From NCBI GenBank assembly GCA_937967405.1, contig CALCJV010000007.1:1-64000 (forward strand): a stretch of 64,000 nt of DNA, given 5' to 3'. The notes beneath the pieces are model-generated. The model was not told the origin of the DNA and did not search any database. It worked only from the letters and a program-made list of their open reading frames with translations. This document shows, piece by piece, positions 25,234 through 33,562 of this stretch (within the stretch, counting starts at the first letter, position 1; the number at the start of each line of letters is the position of its first letter). The position numbers were made by a program, and so were the translations under genes. The DNA comes from an uncultured Chloroflexales bacterium (lineage in GTDB: Bacteria > Chloroflexota > Chloroflexia > Chloroflexales > Chloroflexaceae).

Positions 25234-25914
25234 CTAGAGCAGGATGCGCCGGAAGGCTTCGCCCGCCGCGTAGCCTGCGGCTTGCCCGGCTTCGAGTGCA
25301 CGTTGGCGTATGCGTTGCACCCATTCGCGTCCGGCTTGCAGCTGGCTGACGTGGGCTTCAAGCGCGGCGAATTTCGTTTCCAGCGTATCGCTAATGTCTT
25401 CGGTGTGGTTCGGGGTTTCGGCCAGCCACAGATCGAGGGTCTCTGGTCGCCATACGCCGATGCCAAGCTGGGTGAAGCCGGGCAGGTAGAGGTGATCGCG
25501 GGCACTGACGATGCCGTCAAGCACCGCAAATCCGACGGCGCGATGATCGGGGTGGAGCATGTACATGCGCCATGGGTCGTGGGTGAAAACCCGCTGCGGT
25601 TGCAGGTGGCGGATATAGAGGGCCATCTCCATGCGGAGTGCGGGAGTGGATTCGAGTTCGCCATCGTTGTAGCGCAGGAAGAGCACCTGCTGCACACCAA
25701 GCTGAGCGGCGGCGGCGCGTTGTTCTTCCTCGCGGGCCGCAGCCAGCAGGTGCGGCGAGCGGGCTGGATCGTGGCTGCCTTTGTTGCCGTTGGTGGCAAT
25801 GATGATGGTGCAGTGCCAGCCTGCGCGGGCGAGGCGGGCGAGGGTGCCGCCGCAGCCAACTTCAACATCATCGGGGTGTGCGCCAATTGCAAGGGCACGC
25901 GGGGTGGACTTCAT
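25234..25914 (-). CDS. PIG-L family N-acetylglucosaminyl deacetylase (MshB/BshB-like)
   Basis: The 226-aa protein has the zinc motif GAHPDDVEVGCGG near residue 11 and the second motif HPDHRAVG near residue 121, both characteristic of LmbE/PIG-L deacetylases. TNGNKGSHDP replaces the frequent T-x-GE segment. Members remove acetyl from N-acetylglucosaminyl conjugates, including thiol precursors in the mycothiol and bacillithiol pathways. Its upstream neighbour is an MshA-like glycosyltransferase on the same strand, which supports such a route but does not prove it. The two genes are separated by a heptamer tandem repeat. Confidence 0.87.
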   Translation of the reverse strand: MKSTPRALAIGAHPDDVEVGCGGTLARLARAGWHCTIIIATNGNKGSHDPARSPHLLAAAREEEQRAAAAQLGVQQVLFLRYNDGELESTPALRMEMALYIRHLQPQRVFTHDPWRMYMLHPDHRAVGFAVLDGIVSARDHLYLPGFTQLGIGVWRPETLDLWLAETPNHTEDISDTLETKFAALEAHVSQLQAGREWVQRIRQRALEAGQAAGYAAGEAFRRILL

Positions 25915-25932
25915 CTGGTGGGCTTCCTTTCC

Positions 25933-25995
25933 GGTGTCAGGTGTCAGGTGTCAGGTGTCAGGTGTCAGGTGTCAGGTGTCAGGTGTCAGGTGTCA
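25933..25995. repeat. heptamer minisatellite, 9 copies of GGTGTCA
   Basis: Nine perfect head-to-tail copies of GGTGTCA occupy the gap between the PIG-L and glycosyltransferase genes, with a partial tenth (GGTG). The minus-strand TGACACC copies supply the stop codon of the glycosyltransferase. Seven is not a multiple of three, so gain or loss of copies would shift frame and move that stop. Confidence 0.95.
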
Positions 25996-27242
25996 GGTGG
26001 CGGGTTGCGAGTGTCAGTTAGCACCTGCTGATACAGCTGCTCAATCTGGGCGGTGATGCGGGCCCAGCTATACTGGGCGGCGCGAGCGATGCCGCCGTGC
26101 CGCAGGCGGGCCTGTAGCGCGGGCGTGGTGAGTAGGCGGTGGATGGCGTGCGCGAGAGCCGCGCTGTCGTCGGGGGGGACGAGGATGCCGCTCTGTTCTG
26201 GCTCAATCGAGAAGCGCATGCCACCCACAGCGGAGGCGATCACAGGCACGCCACAGGCCATCCCCTCAAGCACCACCATGCCAAATGATTCGTAGTGCGA
26301 GGGGACAATCAGCGCATCGGCGGCGGCATACCATGCTGGTAGCGCGGTGTGCGGCTGCGCTCCGGCAAACAGCACTGCATCAGCCACACCGAGACTGTGG
26401 CGCAGGGCGTGCAGGCGGTGCTGTTCGGGGTTCCAGTTAGCCGCCTGTTGTTCATTGTCGCCACCGATGAGGATCACACGTAGGCTCTTGCGCCAAGCAG
26501 GATGCTGGGTGTGGAGCAGCGCAAGCGCACGGATCAGGTTGTCCATGCCTTTGAGCGGCTCCATGCGCCCCACGCACACGAGGATGCGTTGATCGGGCGG
26601 CAAGCCGAGTTGCTGGCGGGCGGCGGCTTGGGGCATGGGGGTGAAGTGGTTCAGGTTCACGCCGGGCGGGATGATCTGGATTGGTGCGCTAGGGTGGTAG
26701 TGGCTGTGCATCTGCTCGGCATCGAGCGGGGTGGCCGCGACAAGGGCATCAGCCTGCTCCATCAGCAGCTGCTCGATCTCAATCCGGCGCAGGGTTTCGG
26801 TCTCTTCTGCGCTACGGGCGACGCGGTTCTTGAGTGCGCCGAGCGTGTGAAACATCTGGATTATGGGCACGTGCCACTGTTCGCGCAGGGCCAGCGCAAC
26901 CGCCCCAGAGACCCAGTAGTGGCTGTGGATCAGGCGGTAGGGTGCGGGATTGGCGGCTTGGGTGGCATTAAGTTGGGTGAGCAGCGCGGGCAGGTGATCG
27001 AGGATGCGGTTCTTATCATACGGCCCAACGGCTCCGGCGGTGAGGTGGATCAGGCGCACATGGGGCCCAAGCGGCAGGATTGGCGGCAGGGTCGGGTCTT
27101 GGTAGCGGGTGAAGATGTCTACCGACTGCCCGCGTGCGCCGAGCTGGGTGGCCAATTCGCGCACGTAGACATTCATGCCGCCCGCTTCCTTGCCGCCGAG
27201 CTGGGCCAGCGGGCTGCTATGGATGGACAGCAGGGCGATCAT
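25986..27242 (-). CDS. GT4 glycosyltransferase, MshA/sucrose-phosphate-synthase-like
   Basis: The 418-aa protein starts IALLSIHSSPLAQLGG then EAGGMNVYVRELATQL, the N-terminal pattern shared by MshA (GlcNAc to inositol phosphate) and sucrose-phosphate synthases. The C-terminal GT-B domain carries CVGRMEPLKGMDNLIRAL and the nucleotide-sugar motif PSHYESFGMVVLEGMACG. The last coding residues before the stop fall inside the heptamer repeat. It overlaps the upstream DUF262 gene by 4 bp (ATGA). With the downstream PIG-L deacetylase it forms a possible GlcNAc-conjugate pathway; the acceptor is not known. Confidence 0.87.
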   Translation of the reverse strand: MIALLSIHSSPLAQLGGKEAGGMNVYVRELATQLGARGQSVDIFTRYQDPTLPPILPLGPHVRLIHLTAGAVGPYDKNRILDHLPALLTQLNATQAANPAPYRLIHSHYWVSGAVALALREQWHVPIIQMFHTLGALKNRVARSAEETETLRRIEIEQLLMEQADALVAATPLDAEQMHSHYHPSAPIQIIPPGVNLNHFTPMPQAAARQQLGLPPDQRILVCVGRMEPLKGMDNLIRALALLHTQHPAWRKSLRVILIGGDNEQQAANWNPEQHRLHALRHSLGVADAVLFAGAQPHTALPAWYAAADALIVPSHYESFGMVVLEGMACGVPVIASAVGGMRFSIEPEQSGILVPPDDSAALAHAIHRLLTTPALQARLRHGGIARAAQYSWARITAQIEQLYQQVLTDTRNPPPDT

Positions 27243-29271
27243 GCCGGATCAGGGGTGGGATCAATTTGGCTTTCTCGTACTTCAACGTGCCACTTATCTG
27301 GCGCGAGTTCAGCAAGGGCAACTGCCTGTTGACACACTAAAACTACACGTTTTGCACTCATATTGAGTTCCACATACATGCCATTGCCCAATTGAGTACC
27401 GCGTTTCATCTGTGATGGTTTATCGCTGATAACACGTGGGTACTCGCTAGCCAACTGCTCAAACCCTTCTGGCCTCAGGTCTGCTATCGTTTGAAGCGTG
27501 TGCGTTAACACTTCACTCCATGTCTTCACGGGGATACGCTGATCGATCAGGGTGAGAACGGTGGGCGTTTTGCCGGTTGCTGTGCGGGGTGTAATGACTG
27601 GTTTGCTATCGTGCTTACCACCAAAGTATGGCCAGACTTGTACCGCACGATGTGCAAGCTGCTCGGAGCGTTCTTGGATTTCTGTGCTTGTCCATTTCGG
27701 GCATGATTGGAAGTACCGATTGAGTTCCAAATGGCTCTTAGCGAGTTTCTTTTGTTTCTCAGGGAATGAGCTATTTGAGAGTTCGGAGTTGTAGCCGGTC
27801 AGGGTCAGGTTGCCGAGCGTGTGTACATAAACTTCATGATCTTCTTCGGCTCCATCGCCGAGATGCTGTTTCCACCAATTGGTTAGTGTTTGTGGCAGAA
27901 TATGTTCGATATTTACATTATCAAACACTATAGGTTCTTTATGTTCGTAGGATGCTTCGATGGTTTCGAGGATAAAGCGAGTCCGTTCACGCCGATCTCC
28001 AGCTCCATAGAGACGATCTGACGTAAGGCTTTTTTTGAAGGTAGCATCAGATGGATAGTCGTGGTGTTGAAGTTCCAGTTTGACCCCTTCGACAAACGTG
28101 TGCCCTGCCCGTGTTTGACTCTGTATCCATCCGTACAGAACGGGAAAGATTTTATTGAGCTGACTGGTTGGAACGCTACAGACGAAACGCCGCACCAGAA
28201 AGTTTTCAATGACTTGCAAAACTTGCACAAAGTCGTTAGCAGCCAACACACCTTGATCATAATCAGCATAGCATCTGAGCAAAAACGGATGAACTGTGGT
28301 CTGATTAAGCCGTGTCAAGCGGAGAAGCTGTTCGCGGATGGATGGGTTAGGCTCAGCTGCGGGATCAATGAGGCGTTTGTAGTATATTGCAAACGCATTG
28401 ATCTGGCGTAAGACTTTCAAAGCATCTTCACCCGTGCTATCACCTACAACCCGTTTGAGTTCGGTGTAAATATCACCAATGCGGATGAAAGCTCCACGCT
28501 GCTGAATGAGGAACTGCCGGATAAACTCGGTTAAATCGTCACCAAGTGCAGTCTGCATTGGTTCCCAATATTGTTTATAAATAACATCTTGCTGATTAGT
28601 ATGGACACGCATGAAGAAAAAATTACGCACGAGATCAGCCTGTGTTAGAGGCTTTCCTTTCGCATTCAAACTTTCAAAAACAAGATGGGGATTGTCTTTA
28701 GCATCTAATACGATACTGACCACAGATAATCGTCCAATAACAACTTCGGTCAGTTCTGTGAGTTGCTCCGCAGTAAACCGCGAGAGCTTCCCGCGAAAGT
28801 AATCGTAGCAGCGTGTGATCCCATTTGCCGTTCGTGCTTGGTCGGGCTGGTCTATGAGTTGGCAGAATGCTTGCCGATCTATCTGGGTTGGTAATAGCCG
28901 ATAATAGTCCTGACCCTCACTGTACTTATTGACGAGCATTAAATCTTGGATTTTGTCAGCAAGCCTCCCAACCTGCATTGTGCGGGCCTTGTCCCGAATC
29001 AACGTAAGCAAGATAAAGATCGTCGTGAGCCGTTGCTGCCCATCAATGAGCAGGTATTTGTTTACTCCCTGTGGTACTGAAATGGTTTGTAAGGTAACAA
29101 TTGAACCAATAAAGTGGTAGGGAATTGTTTGATCTTGCCGTAATGCATCAAGATCATCCCACAAACCGCCCCACTCCTTTTTTCCCAGCTGTAGGGCCTT
29201 TGGAACAGGGGCACAAGATACTGCTTCGTACCTTCAATAATCTGTTGGAGACGAGTCTCAGATGCCTGCAT
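27239..29271 (-). pseudogene. DUF262/DUF1524 GmrSD-like restriction protein, frameshifted
   Basis: The N-terminal fragment begins at 29271 (MQASETRLQQIIEGTKQYLV) and reads LFQRPYSWEK, the DUF262 start motif. It then hits a run of six A on the minus strand (29178-29183). The rest continues in another frame from 29164 with WDDL, LLIDGQQRLTT and the C-terminal HNH-type DUF1524 motif NIEHILPQTL...HTLGNLTLTGYN. Adding one A would restore SWEKKEWGGLWDDL, the usual family sequence. GmrSD-like proteins cut modified phage DNA. The region is visibly lower in GC than its neighbours, suggesting acquisition by transfer. It could be a true loss, a phase switch or a sequence error. Confidence 0.8.
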
Positions 29272-29323
29272 ATGCTGATTACCTATGCTACAACGACGGA
29301 TACCTTGCGTGTATTATACACAA

Positions 29324-30091
29324 TTACCCCCCCGCCCGCCGCAGCAGGTAGCCCGTCCCGATCAGGCTCAAAGCCGTCACCACGAGCAATCCAATCACCG
29401 GCAGAGGCGTGTCCGTGTTCGTGCCCGGCAGGTTGGGGTTGTTGACAACAATGCTGGTTGGGTAGCCGCTCACGGTCTGAAAGCGGGCTTCTTGGGCCGG
29501 AAATGCCGCCCCGATGGGGAGATACAGTGCCAGCGTCTGATCCGATACGTTGGTGACTTCAAGTGTGCCCCGCCCAAAGAAATGATCGGTTGCACTCAGG
29601 ATGCGGACTTTATCGCCCACTGGCTGCCACGCTCGCATGGTCATGCGGACGGTGCCCTGCTGCGCCGCGTCTATCACGCTCGTGCCGCTGGGCGGAGCTG
29701 GCGCGGTGGTGGCATTCGCCAGCACATCCTGCGCGACACTGCTGGTGGCGGGGGGGCTGTTGGGGGAGCTGAGCAGTTCCCAAAGTGCATACTGCGCTTC
29801 GAGCGCATCGGCTGCGTTTGCGGTGAGCGTCTGCTGCTGGATGTGGGCCAGCGCGGCGCGGACATTGTCCGGCGCAAGCCCATGCGGGGGCCGAATGGCG
29901 GACGGGAAGAATTTGCCAAACTCGATGCAGAAGGCTTCAAACTCGATGCTGGCCGTGCCGCCCGGCTCCAGCGTAAAGGGCTGCACCACCTGTGCCTGCG
30001 CTGAGCGCGGGGGCGTGATGCTTCCGACCAAGCTGAACAGTCCAACCACTACGATTGCCAATCGGGCTACCTGTGCCGTGTGCCGCTGCAT
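29324..30091 (-). CDS. exported surface protein with LPGTN-type C-terminal anchor
   Basis: The 255-aa protein has an N-terminal signal-type segment (VARLAIVVVGLFSLVGSI) cut near AQA. The ectodomain is rich in Ala, Thr and Pro. The C-terminus has LPGTN, then PLPVIGLLVVTALSLIGTGY and the basic tail LLRRAGG, a layout resembling cell-wall sorting signals, although the usual LPXTG glycine is Asn. The start at 30091 follows AGGAGG; a longer frame to 30157 lacks a site. Function is unknown. A surface or envelope role is likely. Confidence 0.72.
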   Translation of the reverse strand: MQRHTAQVARLAIVVVGLFSLVGSITPPRSAQAQVVQPFTLEPGGTASIEFEAFCIEFGKFFPSAIRPPHGLAPDNVRAALAHIQQQTLTANAADALEAQYALWELLSSPNSPPATSSVAQDVLANATTAPAPPSGTSVIDAAQQGTVRMTMRAWQPVGDKVRILSATDHFFGRGTLEVTNVSDQTLALYLPIGAAFPAQEARFQTVSGYPTSIVVNNPNLPGTNTDTPLPVIGLLVVTALSLIGTGYLLRRAGG

Positions 30092-30179
30092 TGGGATCCT
30101 CCTCATTCTGCTAACGCTTTGGTCTTCATCCAACGACCCATGCGCGTAGTATAGCATGGATATGGGCGGCAGCGTATGC

Positions 30180-31322
30180 TCAGGGGAGCAGCAGCTCTGG
30201 CTCGATAATCACAAATGGCACCGGCGTAAAGACCAGCACAAACAACGCCAAGCCAGCCAAAGCGATCCAACGTTCGCGGCTTGTCAGTGGCGCAAGCTCG
30301 TTGAGCATTGGGGCGCGGTGCTGCCCAAACATCAGGATCAGGAACGCCCACAGGAACCAGCCCATCCACTGGAAGCCGAGTAGGAACAGGCTCCCCGCCA
30401 GCACATACGTAACGATGCGGGCAATGCGTCGCCCAAACAGAGTATAGAAGATGTGTCCCCCATCGAGTTGTCCCGCCGGAATCAGGTTCAGCCCGGTTAC
30501 AAGCAGACCAACCCAGCCCGCGAAGGCCACCGGATGCAGCATCACATCGGTTAAGCCATCTGGCAGCACGCGCCCAAAGATGATCCACTTGAGCAGGATA
30601 TACAGCAGCGAGTTCCCTTCCATATACAGCACCATGCCCTGCGCCTGCATCTCCACCGGATCGAGCGTCTTGAGCGGCGAGAGCCATAGCCCCAAGAGCA
30701 GCACCGGAATCGCCACGACCAGTCCCGCCACTGGGCCTGCAATTGCTACCGCCAGCAGATCGCGGCGTGTGCGTGGCGGCGATTGCATGGCAATAAATGC
30801 GCCCATCGTGCCAATCGGCGAGAGCGGCATCGGGATGAAGTAGGGGTAGCTAACATGCACCCCGCGTCGCCGCGCCACAAGGAAGTGGCCCATCTCGTGG
30901 GCCATCAAGATCGAGAGGATCGCCGCACTAAACGCAAGGCCCTCGCCCCAATTGAAGCCATCCAGTTGAAAGCCGCCAACAAAGACGGTCGAAATCACGG
31001 TTAGCACAAACATCAGCGCCGGCAGCCACCGCCGCAGATTGGGAGCGGTAAACTCGCCGGGCAGAGCCATCACGGTGACGTTGGGGTGGTCATCTTGCAG
31101 CATAGCCGTGTAGCCATGGCTGCGGAAACCCTGCTCCAGATGGGCATAGGCCACTTCGGGATCGGTGTGGAGCTGCCCCGTCAAGCGGATCGTGCCGCGC
31201 TCAAGCGGCGGCACATGCTCCACACTGGTCACATCCATGACCCCTGTGGCCACCGCCCGCAGGTCTTCGCGTTGGCGGGCGGCAAGGTAATCGGGCATAT
31301 TCGGGCTGAGATAGGTCTTCAT
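30180..31322 (-). CDS. site-2 protease family membrane protein (M50)
   Basis: The 380-aa protein has a soluble N-terminal part of about 95 residues and then several membrane helices. The catalytic zinc motif HEMGH lies at residues 142-146, and the second metal motif, NLIPAGQLDGGH, is the NxxPxxxLDG pattern of intramembrane M50 proteases. The substrate is unknown. It starts 1 bp after the small membrane protein gene without its own ribosome site, so translation is probably coupled. Confidence 0.87.
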   Translation of the reverse strand: MKTYLSPNMPDYLAARQREDLRAVATGVMDVTSVEHVPPLERGTIRLTGQLHTDPEVAYAHLEQGFRSHGYTAMLQDDHPNVTVMALPGEFTAPNLRRWLPALMFVLTVISTVFVGGFQLDGFNWGEGLAFSAAILSILMAHEMGHFLVARRRGVHVSYPYFIPMPLSPIGTMGAFIAMQSPPRTRRDLLAVAIAGPVAGLVVAIPVLLLGLWLSPLKTLDPVEMQAQGMVLYMEGNSLLYILLKWIIFGRVLPDGLTDVMLHPVAFAGWVGLLVTGLNLIPAGQLDGGHIFYTLFGRRIARIVTYVLAGSLFLLGFQWMGWFLWAFLILMFGQHRAPMLNELAPLTSRERWIALAGLALFVLVFTPVPFVIIEPELLLP

Positions 31323-31323
31323 G

Positions 31324-31632
31324 TTAGGGTGCAGTCGGTGCGACGGGTGCGCTTGTAACCCAGCCAATCCCCAGCAGCGCAAGAGCTACAATCGCAATCA
31401 TCGTGCTGATGCGGTTGGTCTGGACTTCATCGGGATCAACGGCGTTGGGGTCAGCTGTCATTGGTAGCGGTTCGCGCAGCATACGGTACAGCTCCGGCAG
31501 ATTGGCAATACTCAGGAGGAAGAAACCCGCGGCCTGAATATAGCTCTGGCGCCAGAGGTAAAAACCGGTGGCCAACAGGAAGCCGAACGCAAACACAAGG
31601 CTGACGATTAGGGTACACCCGCGCCCCTGCAT
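31324..31632 (-). CDS. small two-helix membrane protein
   Basis: The 102-aa protein has hydrophobic segments near residues 8-40 (LIVSLVFAFGFLLATGFYLW then AAGFFLLSIANL) and a final helix at about residues 78-95 (MIAIVALALLGIGWVTS), with an acidic loop (ADPNAVDPDEV) between. I do not recognise a family. It is directly upstream of, and coupled to, the site-2 protease, so it may be a partner or substrate. The start ATG 31632 follows AAGGA; TTG 31638 is an alternative. Confidence 0.65.
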   Translation of the reverse strand: MQGRGCTLIVSLVFAFGFLLATGFYLWRQSYIQAAGFFLLSIANLPELYRMLREPLPMTADPNAVDPDEVQTNRISTMIAIVALALLGIGWVTSAPVAPTAP

Positions 31633-31738
31633 GCACAATCCTTTCCAGATTGGTTTGGGCTACGCGCCCAAGCGCACGCAGCAGCAATGATACTAGGCAT
31701 GATACCCCGCGTTGCCAATCTCGGCAAGCCCCGCCGCG

Positions 31739-31987
31739 CTACTGTTGACCCAACAGGGCTAGCCCCTGCTTGGCGTAGGCGTTGTTGGGGTTGATGGCGA
31801 TCACATTTTCGAGGGCGATCTGCTGATCTTCCACAGAGTCAACTGCGCCACTCAGCCAGAGCCAGCCATACTCATTGTGCTCATCACTGCTAACGACCTG
31901 TAACAGCAACTCCTGTGCGCGTTCACGCTCGCCCTTGAGTAACGCCATCACGCCATCGTAGAGCCATTCTTGAACTTGTGCTTCCAT
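31739..31987 (-). CDS. TPR-like small protein
   Basis: The 82-aa protein reads as two helical repeats: GVMALLKGERERAQELLLQVVSSDEHNEYGWLWLSGAVDSVEDQ then ALENVIAINPNNAYAKQGLALL, written here in parts. The pattern W-LSG-V, P-N-A-A and the spacing are those of tetratricopeptide repeats and of a short N-terminal module seen in Chloroflexi proteins. It probably mediates protein contacts. No enzymatic residues are visible. The start at 31987 was preferred to 32053 because AAAGG lies upstream. Confidence 0.65.
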   Translation of the reverse strand: MEAQVQEWLYDGVMALLKGERERAQELLLQVVSSDEHNEYGWLWLSGAVDSVEDQQIALENVIAINPNNAYAKQGLALLGQQ

Positions 31988-32110
31988 CTCGTGTGCCTTT
32001 GCCTCAGGACCGACCTCATGCGTATTATACCAAATCCGGTACAATAGCTGCACGCGGCGCAGGCAGCGTGCCTAGTCCGCAACCTAACACTGGATCCAAA
32101 GCAACCCACC

Positions 32111-33022
32111 ATGTACGCAATTATGCTGGCATTACTGCCAATTTTTCTGACCATCCTTGCGGGAGCGGTGTGTCGTCGCTACGGCTTCCCCGATAACGCC
32201 TTCTGGCAACCTGCGGCTCGCTTCACCTACTACGTCTTCTTCCCAGCCTTGATTATCACCCGCCTTGCCACCACCGATCTGACCGGCATTGCGTTTGGCG
32301 CAATCACGCTCGCGCTGGCGATCCCGATCTGTCTGATTGCAGGCACTATGCTGCTGCTGCGGCCCCTGTTTGCCGTGGACAATCCCGCATTTACCTCGCT
32401 GTTTCAGGGCAGCATCCGCATGAACACGTATGTTGGCTTGGCTGGGGCAGCCGCCTTGTATGGCGATCTTGGGCTGGCCCTTGCCGCCCTCGCCCTGATG
32501 ATCCTGATCCCGCTGGTGAATGTCTTGAGCGTCGGAGTATTGACGCACTACGTCGGGGTGCAGCAGCTTCGGCTGGGGTCAACCCTGCTAGCGATCCTCC
32601 GCACGCCGCCGGTAGCGGCGTGTGTGCTCGGCATGCTGCTTAATCTGACCGGCGTAGGCTTGCCGCCCGTGCTAGCCGAGCTGCTCGAAATCGCGGCCCG
32701 TGCGGCTCTGCCACTGGGCCTGCTCACCGTAGGGGCGGCCCTCGATGTGCGTGCGGTGCGGGGCACTGGTAGCGCGGTACTGGTCGTGAGTGCCCTCAAA
32801 TTGGGGCTTCTGCCACTGCTCACCACTGGCGCGTGCCTGATGCTCGGCGTGACCGACGCAGCGCGGGCCATCACGATCCTGTTTGCAGCGTTACCGGGTG
32901 CGCCGGCCGCCTACCTGCTGGCCCAAGAACTCGGCGGCGATGTGCGCCTGATCGCGGCTATCGTCACCGTGCAGACCGCCCTAGCGGCATTAACGATACC
33001 GCTGATCGCCCTCCTCTGGTGA
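32111..33022 (+). CDS. AEC (auxin efflux carrier) family transporter
   Basis: The 303-aa protein has about ten membrane helices in two halves, with the AEC features FFPALIITRLA near residue 43 and, in the second half, LPGAPAAYLLAQELGGD near 262. Family members export small organic acids or amino acids in bacteria; the substrate here is not predictable. It is monocistronic, divergent from the TPR-like gene and converging on the next gene with only 9 bp between stops. Confidence 0.85.
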   Translation: MYAIMLALLPIFLTILAGAVCRRYGFPDNAFWQPAARFTYYVFFPALIITRLATTDLTGIAFGAITLALAIPICLIAGTMLLLRPLFAVDNPAFTSLFQGSIRMNTYVGLAGAAALYGDLGLALAALALMILIPLVNVLSVGVLTHYVGVQQLRLGSTLLAILRTPPVAACVLGMLLNLTGVGLPPVLAELLEIAARAALPLGLLTVGAALDVRAVRGTGSAVLVVSALKLGLLPLLTTGACLMLGVTDAARAITILFAALPGAPAAYLLAQELGGDVRLIAAIVTVQTALAALTIPLIALLW

Positions 33023-33031
33023 GCGGTAGAA

Positions 33032-33541
33032 TCAGCGCAGCGCACGCCCAGCTAGCCCGGCGGCCCACAGCTCCGTGCTGCGGTAGTCGTGGTCTTCGGG
33101 CGGCTGCCACAGCTCGCGCACATCGCGGGCCCGGCCCAGCTGCGCGAAGCTCGTTTCGATAAAGGTAATCCGGCGCAACTTGGCCGCCGGCACGGGCTGC
33201 GGCAACGGCTGCAAGGGGCCCACCTCAAGGCAGTAGTAGGGCTGGAGTGCCCGCGGGTGATCCGGCTCATCGGGGCGTAGCTCGCAGCGCGGGACAATCT
33301 GCCAGCCCTGCAAGGGCGCATACTCGCGGATGCTCCAGCGCAACGCACCGAATGCGGCCGGGAGGTAGAAGGCAAGGTAGCTGACCGCAAGGCGGGGCGG
33401 AGCCGAACGCACAGGAATACGATACCAACCGCGTTGCTGGAGCTGCTGGTAGTCACGCGGATGCGGCAGGTAGACGACCAGCACGCGGCTGTCCGGCTCC
33501 GGGCTGGAGGGGGCTACCGGTGGGCCACAAGCCTGTACCAT
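33032..33541 (-). CDS. hypothetical protein, 169 aa
   Basis: I do not recognise the family with confidence. The first 15 residues may be a short signal-like stretch. RVLVVYLPHPRDYQQLQQRGWYRIPV followed by beta-rich sequence and FIETSFAQLGRARDVRELW suggests a small alpha/beta fold, possibly of the PUA/ASCH type, but this is speculation. It lies 21 bp downstream of the receiver-phosphatase gene on the same strand and may be the last gene of that operon. Confidence 0.55.
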   Translation of the reverse strand: MVQACGPPVAPSSPEPDSRVLVVYLPHPRDYQQLQQRGWYRIPVRSAPPRLAVSYLAFYLPAAFGALRWSIREYAPLQGWQIVPRCELRPDEPDHPRALQPYYCLEVGPLQPLPQPVPAAKLRRITFIETSFAQLGRARDVRELWQPPEDHDYRSTELWAAGLAGRALR

Positions 33542-33562
33542 CGCGGCTGGTGCTCCTTAGGC

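Noticed and set aside
25933-25995. Possible CRISPR-like repeat
   Set aside because: Units are 7 bp with no spacers; it is a simple tandem repeat.
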